From contig JAXRKP010000274.1 in assembly GCA_037039925.1 (NCBI GenBank), positions 67,501-131,500 on the forward strand: a DNA stretch of 64,000 nt, read 5' to 3'. Positions 47,201-53,760 of this stretch are shown piece by piece. The notes under the pieces were generated by a model. That model was not told where the DNA came from. It ran no database searches and was given only the letters and a program-made list of their open reading frames with translations. The position numbers and the translations under genes are program-made. This DNA is from Doris montereyensis. Its lineage: Eukaryota > Mollusca > Gastropoda > Nudibranchia > Dorididae. Positions within the stretch are counted from its first letter, which is position 1. Each line of letters opens with the position of its first letter.

Positions 47201-50200
47201 AACTGACTGACAAAGTGAACCAGTTTTAACTTGCATGACCGCCTGTAACATTTCGGCAAATTCAAGTTCAAATTATCAATGAAACTTATGTTACTCTGAA
47301 AAATTTGGCAAATCCCGATGTCTTTTAAAATAAATTATTCTTGTAATCGAAATTTCGCTATGGTTTACTTTACTCTAAAATATTCTCTAGTCCCAAATAA
47401 GTTTTTGCTCCCCAGACTACTCATTTTTTTCAAGATAAATCCAGTATCACATAACCCAAATCTAGAACTTGCCAAAGCAAGCTGACAACTCTACCCCTTA
47501 GTAGGCATTTTTGCTAACGTACGGTACATGCTATACTATATTGATTAATGCCTACGTGTCTGGGTGTAATGTTGGTGATGGACCATTCAATAGGAGGACT
47601 CAGTAGTCCAGAGGCAAGGTGTCTGCCTCTCAACCAAAAGGTAGTGGGTTCAAGCCCGCCCACGGTTGAAAAATCTTTCGATTTTTTTTTTTTAGCAAAC
47701 TCTACCCCCCTGGTCCAGGTAGGTGGATCGATACCTACTCCCATCTGAGACGGATGCTAAAAAGGAAGTCCTGTGTGCAGATCACAACACTCTGTGCACG
47801 TTAAAGATTCCTTGGCTGTTAACAGGGCAGTCCGGGCAAAGTTAAAAATCCTATCAAACACCCCAAGATCACATTAGTTGTGGATGTGAGTAAATCCAAT
47901 CAAACCAGACCGTTCAATCAGAACGATGAATCCTCTTCACCATCCCTACCATCACCGCCCATCTCAATCCCTCTCTTTATCTTATTAAGTAAGCGATATG
48001 ACCCAGTCAATCTGCATCATGTCTGTTCTTCATTGAGAGCTTGAGAAACTTTTAAACAATTTTTCTCGAAACTTTAAATTTGGATATTCTTTGGCTTGAT
48101 TTGATTTACCCATATCCAAAACTACGGTGATCTCTGGGTTTTTGGAAAGATGTTTTTTTTTGCCTGGACTGCCCTGAAGTAAACAGTCAAGGGATCTTTG
48201 ACGTGCACAGAGTAAAGTGATCTGCACACAGGACTTCCATTTCACCGTACGTCTCCGATGAGACTAAGTGTCGATCCCCCTACCTGGACCTCGAAAAAGA
48301 TTGAGAAAATTCTTCAACCGTTGGCAGGGCTTGAACCCATGACCCTTGGGTTGAGAGGCTGACATCTTGCCTCTGGACTTTGAAGTCTCCTTGGAGATAC
48401 TACTTTATTGCTCTTTACCAGCGGTATGCTATTTGTCTGTTTATTTATTTGCGTGTTTGCCAATCAGTATGTTTTTGGGGATTTGAGTTTGTCAGTCTGT
48501 ATTTACCTTGAAAAGTACAATATATATGAGGGTTCACTTTTCTTCTTCTTTTTTTTTTTGACAAAGTATCTTTTCTAAAGAACACAATGTTGGACCTAAC
48601 TTTGCCAGGTTTTGAAACTGGGACCTCATGGTTCGAAGTCTGGCAGCCTACCCACTCAGCCGCTGACGCCACATTTGTAAATTCAAGATGGACCCTAACT
48701 TTGCTTTGGAAGATGAGGCCCAGGTTGAAAGTCTAGGATTACTGAATTTTCAAGAAATAAACGTCCCTCGCAGCAAAGAGGCAGTACATATGTCCTGCCA
48801 GAATGACTTACATGGCATTTGGCAGCAAGGTAGCGACAGGCTGTGTAGGTCTGGGGAAAAGAAAAACATGTATTAGACATAAGATCACAAGGTTTTAACA
48901 TACTATACAATCTATTCAATGCAGGGCTATAAAAGCAATCAGCAAACCAATTCTTCTTCTCAGGAGATTCTAGAAAAGTTTTTGGCCGATATCGTGGATT
49001 AATGTCATCTTTCCTTCATTTCAAAAGTTTACAATCGTCAGTGTGCTAACGTTTTGGCCTAAGACATTTTCTGGGGATTTGAGAAAAGTGGAAAAAAAAT
49101 TCTTCCGGCCTCACACAGCCAGTTCAATTCAATTATCTTTATCAATCCTTTAAAAGAGGAAATTATAGTTGTGTTATCACAATTTCCGTTTGAAAAATTA
49201 AAAAAATATGTGCGTTTGAATCCAAAACAAATCCCATTTATGTTAATCATTACATCTATAGATTTTAGGAGAAATATATATATAAAGATGCAAAGGTGAG
49301 TAAATAGATAGTGCGGTAAAACAACATAAAAAATAATTATAGACAAATCAGCTAAGCTCCATACACATTCATCAACTTGTCACAAAATCATTAATTCAAC
49401 ATACCCCAAAATGAAATGTGAAAAATGACTGTCAATGTTAAGTTTAGGGATTCCTTGGAGAATTTTTCCTCATTTGCTATGAAGATGGATCATAGGATGA
49501 AGAGTGTTAAATTGAATCCATTTCATTTGGCCGTAAGTCCGACTCATGTGAGCACACTAATGATAGACAACGTGAACAATGAATAAACATTTACATTTTT
49601 CTTTTTTAACTTTTCATTGAAGTTAAGAAGTGGGAATAAGAATCGACATTAATGTCTTAAAAAGCAAATGAGAATGTAAGGCTGAGTCAACAATGGGTTC
49701 AAATCTAGAAATGTTTAGGAGGAAATACAAGAAAACATAGAATAGGAAAATGTAGGAGATTTCAGGGAGAGAATCGTTCTTAAAGATTTAAATTTACGAG
49801 TTTCTAGGGTGCACACAAGCCTTCATCTAGTGAACAAAATTATTAAAATACTATTAAACTAACATGCATGTTATGAGGGAGTCGAAAGTCAACTTAATCA
49901 ATACTCTGAATCTCTGAATAACCCCCCCCTACCTTCCCACACACAAAATCGCTGATATTAATATATAAGCTCTTTGAAACACAGCCTCAAGTGTTTAAAT
50001 ATATATATAAATATTTCATTGAACTTATATTAGCTGACAAACTTGTTTGGAGGCATTGTGGCGAAACCGGTCGTGACGTTCATACCGACACCAGAGTGGG
50101 TTGTTTTTTTGTAACATTGTTCTCTAAGGAAAGGCACATCACTCACTTTGCTTTCCTCACTTGATTCTGGTGTAAATCAGTACCCAGATAGAGGTAGAGT

Positions 50201-51454
50201 TGAAATCTAGTCAGAGGGTCAGTATGGCAGCTGTACTGTATACTTCCCAGGGAATTGAAAATGACTTTTGAATTGAAATTGCCTGCTGGAGGGGGGAGTA
50301 ATATAAATGCAGTAAGTTTGCACTTTCTCGGGGATACAGACTATAAACCCATTTTCATCTTAAAATTTAAGAACAAGAGACATTTTTAAACGACATCAAT
50401 TCTTCTTAAACGTCGAGATATTAACAACATTTTGTTTTCACATTATATTAAATTGTAACACCTGAAGTGGCCTCTTTCACCCCACCACATCTTTACCTTG
50501 TCTAATTTCTTGCTGGTGAGAAGATGAATGGCACGGTGATACTGTCCCGTCAGGTACATTGTTTGTGCGTACCAAAAGACGTCTTCCACGGCTGAAATGT
50601 CAAATCAAGCATATAAAGACCCCAATTAAAGTAAATTTCAATTTATTACAACTGTTTGCCAACATTTGAACATTGTCCTCCAATGCTGTTGCAATTCCCC
50701 TGCATTTTTCTTCTTTGACAAAATAAAAAACGACACAATTTGCATATAAAAGAAACAATACAATATAATATACTATTATAACGCTTAATTGATATCAACC
50801 TATCTATCTTCCCATCTATCTCTTATCTATATGAGGCGCCCGGTTGCTCAGACGATAGAACGATCTACACGCAGGAGGTCCAAATTCGATTCACAGTCCA
50901 TACAAATTTTTCTGACCCTCATGTCAACCAGCAAAATGGGTGGCTAGGTCAATTCAGACTCTGCAAAGTTAAAGGCAGCATGGAAAACAATGGCAGACTA
51001 TCACAGTATGCCGTATGCCTAGAAGAACAAAGGCTCTACTCCTGATTATCCTATGCTCAACTCTTGAGTATGGGACTTCTTTTACTTTACTTATCTAAGA
51101 TATAATACTTGAGTGCACTTGGATAAAGTACAGTTTATAAAATAAATAAATCCTACCATTTCACGTTGTACTGAGGAGTGCACCTTACGTTTCAATTTTC
51201 TACCAAACACTTGAAATGAACTGTGAATAAAATTGTGATCACAATACCATCTGTGCTGATTATTAAAAATCATTCACCAGGAAAACAACGACTCACCATC
51301 TGAAAGTGATACCAGCTTATCAGCCCAGAATATTGCAGATTCATACTGATGCTGTAGAACAAAAGACATACAGAGTATTTAGAAGATATCCTCCTATGTA
51401 TCAAATAAACAATGTACATTGTCCACAGGAAGAAAGAGCGAGAGAGAAAGATAG

Positions 51455-51532
<78 letters not shown>

Positions 51533-52262
51533 GGGAGAGGGCAGGGAGAGTGATAAAGGGAGAGAGGGAAGGAGGGTGAAGAGAGAGACATGCACATGAA
51601 GAGGAGAGAGAAAGAGCGAGAGAGAGAGAAAGAGCGAGAGAGAGAGAGAAACACAAGACCGAGAAAGTAAAGTAGAGAGATGTGTAGGAAAGTTGAAATT
51701 TCCATTCAAGAAGCCTGGGTGTTTGGCCTTATATATAGGGCCTGCGCGCTTCCCGTGCCAATGACAGGGGCTCTAATTATAGAGTATGCGCGCTTCCTGG
51801 GTCAACCGTAACATGCCCTAAAAAACAAAGGGCCGGCGCTCTTCTTGGGTTAACCGATCTCCCTCGAGGGAGTCTCTGTCCCTACTAAGTAAGAATAAGT
51901 GTATCTCTGGCTCTGTCATGGTGATGATGGTTTATCTATGATATTAGGTTATATTATAGATCTAGTTCTAAATCTAAATTTTTTAGTATAATATTCTATT
52001 CATAACTTGATACTGAAACTATTCTAGACTTAGGTCTTGATCTAGATCTAGATCTAGAGACTAACTTTGATCGGCGTGAAATGCGAAGACTGAAGGGAGG
52101 AGATTTAGCAGTGGCGGTAAGTTGCGGTAACACAGAAATTAGATCGCAGAAATGTTGATGTTCAGAAGGATAACTGAAAGCTCTTACGCTCTGAAACGTC
52201 CCTACCTTGTCGATAAAACTTCGTACACGATTCCTAATGTTTATAACATTCAGTGATGGCAT
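33287..52262 (-). CDS. CDC16: anaphase-promoting complex subunit 6 (CDC16/APC6), complete, 17 exons
   Basis: A TPR scaffold subunit of the APC/C, the ubiquitin ligase that drives mitotic exit; in the known complex it forms a homodimer and binds CDC26. Exons in transcript order: 52206-52262, 51297-51351, 50497-50591, 48812-48850, 46935-47087, 45996-46155, 44956-45050, 44231-44364, 43170-43249, 41356-41405, 40277-40347, 38856-38981, 38149-38301, 35398-35603, 34874-34929, 33984-34074, 33287-33489. All have GT-AG borders and phases agree throughout, giving 1824 nt and 607 residues (human 620). Diagnostic blocks include YESAIFWADKLVSLS, TACRYLAAKCH, ICLLRGKIYEAMDNRSLA, LDVYCFEAFELL, DNLDVVISIGEQH, LFYLAHKLVDYYPENS, SWFAVGCYY, LAYGHTFGVNKEHDQAMAAY, LPVLYVGLEYGLTNNPKLAE, EPLLNNLGHVSRKLGKYPEA and ASTYSAIGFVHALMGNHSEA. 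The C-terminal tail is acidic and Ser-rich, as in orthologues. No frameshift or internal stop. Exon 12 uses a weaker donor (GTTTGT). Confidence 0.97.
34062..34419. repeat. 49-bp minisatellite containing copies of the CDC16 exon 16 splice acceptor
   Basis: Seven full units (GGGCCTGAAAG at 34071, 34120, 34169, 34218, 34267, 34316, 34366) plus a partial eighth. On the transcript strand each unit carries CACTACTTTCAG followed by GCCCTGGGACTACGCAAAG, that is, the acceptor and the first 19 bases of exon 16. The 34074 copy leads into the full exon; the others lie upstream in the intron. The two units with CCAAGG in place of CCCAGG differ by one base. Confidence 0.97.
35141..35215 (-). repeat. tRNA-like sequence (degenerate tRNA or SINE head)
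   Basis: The minus strand reads as a tRNA-sized unit with an A-box-like TGGCAGAGTGAGG and a perfect box B GGGTTCGAGCCCC. Acceptor-stem and lower T-stem pairing fail, so I call it a SINE head or tRNA pseudogene and not a functional tRNA. It lies in CDC16 intron 14. Confidence 0.5.
36000..36640. repeat. TAGATCTAGATC-rich island
   Basis: AT-rich intronic DNA with dozens of AGATCTAGA, CTAGATCT and TCTAGACCTAG words, not in strict tandem. Similar islands lie at 39340-39665, 51955-52060 and 54030-54430. It sits in CDC16 intron 13. Confidence 0.75.
37190..37470 (-). repeat. tRNA-derived SINE, family A, copy 3
   Basis: Reverse-strand copy: CCACATCTTGG .. GTAAATAGCCAAGGGATCTT .. GACCTTCTTATCGTCCACCT .. 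CCTGGATCGGGAGGGCC .. GGTTGAGAGGTCTACACCTT. It lies in CDC16 intron 13. Confidence 0.75.
37600..37790 (+). repeat. tRNA-derived SINE, family B (5' part)
   Basis: GCTGCAGGACTGGGATCATT, GTTGTGTTCCTTGGGAAAG, a poly-C tract, CTCGGGTGCAAATGTGTACT and AAAAACCTGCATCAGACTA. Its 3' part is cut short where an inverted family A copy begins at about 37789, suggesting one inserted into the other. Confidence 0.65.
37789..38080 (-). repeat. tRNA-derived SINE, family A, copy 4
   Basis: GATCTCAGGGATTTTG, CTGCCCTGTAAACAGCCAAG, TATCACCCGTCTCCGATGG, CCTATCTGGACCAG and GACACCTTGCCTCTGGACTA. It ends just upstream of a poly-C tract about 70 bp from CDC16 exon 13. Confidence 0.75.
38425..38640 (+). repeat. SINE-like family C, copy 2
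   Basis: GTAGCGAAACAGTAGTGTTG, GGCGCGGATTCAAAATCCTT (box-B-like), AGGAAAAGGTACTTCACTC and CCTCACTTGACTCAAGTATG. It lies in CDC16 intron 12 and is followed by a family D copy. Confidence 0.65.
38672..38822. repeat. dispersed repeat, family D, copy 3
   Basis: TCTTGAGTCTTCTTCTGTTA .. TTTCTTTTAAAGAAAAC .. GCAAGGCAAATACAGACTTA .. ACATACTGGTTCGCAGCTAT. It ends 34 bp from CDC16 exon 12. Confidence 0.7.
39340..39665. repeat. TAGATCTAGA-rich island, second
   Basis: AATTCTAG, AGATCTAGAC, GTTAGATCTAGAAT and TAGATCTAGATACTG words scattered in AT-rich DNA of CDC16 intron 11. Confidence 0.7.
40430..40645. repeat. short degenerate repeat (ATGGAATC.ACCCAA)
   Basis: About 13 loose units of 16-18 bp containing CATGGAATC and ACCCAA, next to CDC16 exon 11 on the intron 10 side. 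Confidence 0.8.
41038..41300 (-). repeat. family G fragment followed by (GA)n
   Basis: TTGAAATTTACCCTGTCCAC .. GCGGTGATCTCAGGGCGAAT .. AGAGGAAACAG (family G, reverse) runs into an AGAC/GAGA microsatellite at 41090-41225. The Ser/Leu and Glu/Arg frames across it are spurious. Confidence 0.75.
41596..41855 (-). repeat. tRNA-derived SINE, family B, reverse copy
   Basis: CATTACTGCCCATAGAGCCT, GGTTTCTATGGTGTGAAACG, CTGGGCAGGATACTAATCTG, CATTTGCACCTGGGTTGAGC and the tRNA-like end GAACCAGGGACCTCAAGAAG .. CGACTCAGCCATCGACGCC. It lies in CDC16 intron 9. Confidence 0.75.
42010..42392. repeat. minisatellite, unit 29 bp
   Basis: About 13 well-conserved units of GAAAATAACAATTCATACAA plus TCACTTGAT in CDC16 intron 9. 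Variants alternate CACTTGAT and CATTTGAT. Confidence 0.93.
42742..43028 (-). repeat. tRNA-derived SINE, family A, copy 5
   Basis: CACATCCACAACTACGGTGA, CTGCCCTGCAAACAGCC, ATCATCCGTCTCCGATGGG, CTACTTGGACCAGGGGG and GAGAGGCCGACACCTTGCC. It lies in CDC16 intron 9 about 140 bp from exon 9. Confidence 0.8.
43530..44135. repeat. minisatellite, unit 32-34 bp
   Basis: About 18 imperfect units of TCTGTCTAAACTCCGTTTGA plus GCAGTCATTGTTTC in CDC16 intron 8; the right half switches to a TTTGATAAGTCATTG variant. It ends about 95 bp from exon 8. Confidence 0.92.
45136..45490 (-). repeat. fragments of families G and D
   Basis: AATTCACCCTGTCCACCATA .. GGATCTCAGAG (family G) and TACGTACTGGTTGGCAGCTA (family D end), then CCATTACAAGTGGTGATCTC .. 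GTGAATTAAAG. It lies in CDC16 intron 6. Confidence 0.55.
45500..45945 (+). mobile_element. non-LTR retrotransposon 3' fragment
   Basis: Plus strand reads DVKLEYFEDLYENQCKIKL, then NTYPLFSIPKTTSRSGQLIH and FRSFLPSAIRKFD, typical of the C terminus of CR1-group reverse transcriptases (..R.FIP.AIR..N). It is followed by a short 3' UTR, AATAAAG and a (TTGAA)n tail at 45902-45935. The frame is open over about 70 codons. It lies in CDC16 intron 6, ending about 50 bp from exon 6. Confidence 0.8.
46160..46475 (-). repeat. family G repeats, two tandem reverse copies
   Basis: Two successive copies, each with TTGTTTGCTTCATT or TTGTTTGTTTCATT, a TCC..CCA block, GTGATCTCAGGGTGAA and AGCAA..TGAAAGG. They lie in CDC16 intron 5 directly upstream of exon 6 in the transcript. 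Confidence 0.65.
46620..46935 (+). repeat. tRNA-derived SINE, family B, near full length
   Basis: GGGCGAATGGTTGGGCTGTC, GCTCAAATCCTGGCAAGC (box B), CCAGATGCTGTGTTCCTTGG, CCCAGGTGCAAATGGGTACA and GGAACCAAGATAAGCTCCGG .. GGCCATAACAGCCTTGAAGG. Its 3' end abuts CDC16 exon 5, so the exon's 5' splice donor lies at the very edge of the SINE. Confidence 0.8.
47594..47905 (+). repeat. tRNA-derived SINE, family A, copy 6 (best preserved)
   Basis: AGGACTCAGTAGTCCAGAGG, GCCTCTCAACCAAAAGGTAG, box B TGGGTTCAAGCCC, CCCCCTGGTCCAGGTAGGTG, GATCACAACACTCTGTGCAC and TGGATGTGAGTAAATCCAAT. It lies in CDC16 intron 4. Confidence 0.85.
48090..48395 (-). repeat. tRNA-derived SINE, family A, copy 7
   Basis: TTTACCCATATCCAAAACTA, CTGCCCTGAAGTAAACAGTC, CCGTACGTCTCCGATGAG, CCTACCTGGACC and GCTTGAACCCATGACCCTTG. 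It is inverted relative to copy 6 only 185 bp away, so the pair could fold into a long RNA hairpin in the CDC16 pre-mRNA. Confidence 0.8.
48580..48678 (-). repeat. tRNA-derived SINE, family B (head only, reverse)
   Basis: TTGCCAGGTTTTGAAACTGG, GACCTCATGG and CTACCCACTCAGCCGCTGAC, the reverse of the family B tRNA-like head. Confidence 0.65.
49115..49200 (-). mobile_element. LINE 3' tail fragment
   Basis: TTCAATTCAATTATCTTTAT, ATCCTTTAAAAGAGGAAATT and GTGTTATCACAATTTCCGTT are the reverse complement of the 3' end of the element at 45500-45945. It is a very short 5'-truncated insertion. Confidence 0.7.
50050..50250 (+). repeat. SINE-like family C, copy 3
   Basis: GGCATTGTGGCGAAACCGGT, GGAAAGGCACATCACTCACT and CCTCACTTGATTCTGGTGTA. 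It lies in CDC16 intron 3. Confidence 0.6.
50830..51075 (+). repeat. tRNA-derived SINE, family E, copy 1
   Basis: GAGGCGCCCGGTTGCTCAGA (A-box-like), CCAAATTCGATTCACAG (box B), TGGAAAACAATGGCAGAC, CAGTATGCCGTATGCCTAGA and CCTGATTATCCTATGCTCAA. The second copy is at 57357-57570. It lies in CDC16 intron 2. Confidence 0.7.
51432..51660. repeat. (GA)n-rich microsatellite in CDC16 intron 1
   Basis: Pure GA from about 51458 to 51532, then degenerate GAGA/GAGG to 51655. Arg/Glu and Ser/Leu frames are artefacts. Confidence 0.93.
51686..51755. repeat. 70-bp repeat, copy 1 (second at 55226)
   Basis: AGGAAAGTTGAAATTTCCAT, TCAAGAAGCC and TAGGGCCTGCGCGCTTCCCG are shared almost exactly with 55226-55295. 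The GCGCGCTTCC word recurs at about 51789 next to this copy. Confidence 0.85.
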
Positions 52263-52340
52263 GATAATCGAGTTGACATCCTCCTTTACAGTTCCTCCGG
52301 GGCTGCCATCTTGGGGACTGTAAACATTTTAACCAATCAC
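52250..52340 (-). promoter_or_regulatory. CDC16 5' region: YY1-like motif, CCAAT box, two upstream ORFs
   Basis: Reading the minus strand towards the CDC16 ATG, ATTGG (CCAAT on the plus strand, 52333-52337) is followed by CCAAGATGGCAGC (52302-52314), a good YY1-type core element. That motif contains an ATG opening a 7-codon upstream ORF (52309 to 52286, stop TAA). A second upstream ATG at 52279 opens a 9-codon ORF ending at 52250, overlapping the CDC16 start out of frame. Whether either is transcribed depends on the true start site, which I cannot see. Confidence 0.45.
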
Positions 52341-52559
52341 CGATCGTCTCATCATGTTGGACAGTCCAAAATAACTCGTTCCAAGTCGTATTCAGACTAA
52401 TAATATATAATTGTACAATGTAACATATGCTGAACAGAAATAATACTAAAGGAAGCCGATAACTAGTGGAGAGGAATATAAAACAGTAAAGAAATGCCTA
52501 TTAGATCGAAAACGAGACAAAGCAGAGACATTTTCGCACAATTTCCACCAACAGAGCAA

Positions 52560-52857
52560 GCCTTACAATAGCAACAAATAATAATAATAAAGAGAAAGAG
52601 AAAAACATGGGGGGAGGGGAATTGGAACTAGTCATAAGAGAGACGGAGAGAGAGTACGGAGAAAATAGGGAGGAAGAGAGGGAGAGAGAGAAATAGAGAG
52701 AAAGAAGGAGAAAACGAAATAAAAAGGGGACATAAGTAGAACGAGAGAATAGGGAACAAGGAAGAGAAAATGACGGATAGAAAAAAGAGAGAAAAAAGTA
52801 AAGAAAGAGAACGTGAGGAGAGAAATAGAAGGAGAAATAGAGGAGGGTGACAGAGAA

Positions 52858-52890
<33 letters not shown>

Positions 52891-53073
52891 AAGAGAGAGA
52901 GGGGAGGGAGAGAGAGAGAGGGAGAAAGAGGGAGTGAGAGCGAGAGGGAGAGAGAGGGGGAGAAAAAGAGAGAGGAGAGCTAGAACTAAAGAAAGGGTTG
53001 AGAGAGAGAGGGGGAGAAAGAGAGAGAGAGAGAGAGGGGGTAGAGACAGGGGTGGAGAGAAAGAGAGAGAGAG

Positions 53074-53135
<62 letters not shown>

Positions 53136-53160
53136 CAGAGACAGAAAAGAGAAGGTATCA
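52560..53160. repeat. GA-rich low-complexity block between CDC16 and ATG4
   Basis: Purine-strand-biased GAGA/GAAA/GGGA DNA with a pure GA tract at about 53080-53130. Long Arg/Glu frames across it are spurious. It fills much of the 1.5 kb between the divergent start codons. Confidence 0.9.
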
Positions 53161-53221
53161 TACAGAAAAAGAGAAGGGCCATACTGGTAGTAAGGCCATG
53201 AGGATAGCAAGTACATGTACC

Positions 53222-53616
53222 AAGGATATATATATCATATACATGTATCGTGATGAATTTGCGCAGTGAAGAGTACATGGCCGATAAGGCTCTGTTCCAC
53301 ATGAAATATATACACGTCACCCTGCTATAACATTGGCTTACAACAGTGACAGAGATATGTAAGACACCTCGGTGGTCATTTAAGTGAAAACGGAAAGGTA
53401 ACAGTTTTCCATGTCATTAAGATGTTGAATAAATCGGTTGGCAAAGCAAAGGCCAGTTTCACCAAAGTGTTTCATATGGCATCGTTTATATAAGACATGG
53501 TGTAAATTTAGTTCCTGCTGGTACAGGTGAAGTCTGAAGTGACTTTAAGTTCACAGTTGGGGAAGGATATATATATATCATATACATGTATCGTGATGAA
53601 TTTGCGCAGTGAAGAG
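53222..53616. repeat. 52-bp direct duplication (two copies 340 bp apart)
   Basis: 53222-53273 and 53563-53616 share AAGGATAT, (AT)n, CATATACATGTATCGTGATG and AATTTGCGCAGTGAAGAG; they differ only by the number of AT units. The second copy lies about 145 bp upstream of the proposed ATG4 start. Confidence 0.9.
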
Positions 53617-53760
53617 ATGGAAAATGTATCTCACTAGACCTTATCAGACAAGACGATTGTTATGGACAATAAATTTAGTCAGGCCGTAACAGTGTCAATA
53701 TTGCCGGAAGTCACCTATTGCAAGTAGAGTAGAGATGTTATTGTTTTGATTCAGTCAGAG

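Noticed and set aside
51270..53269. Arg/Glu (RERE) and Ser/Leu frames resembling RS or acidic-basic proteins
   Set aside because: They are encoded by GA microsatellites in CDC16 intron 1 and the intergenic GA block, with no conserved flanks.
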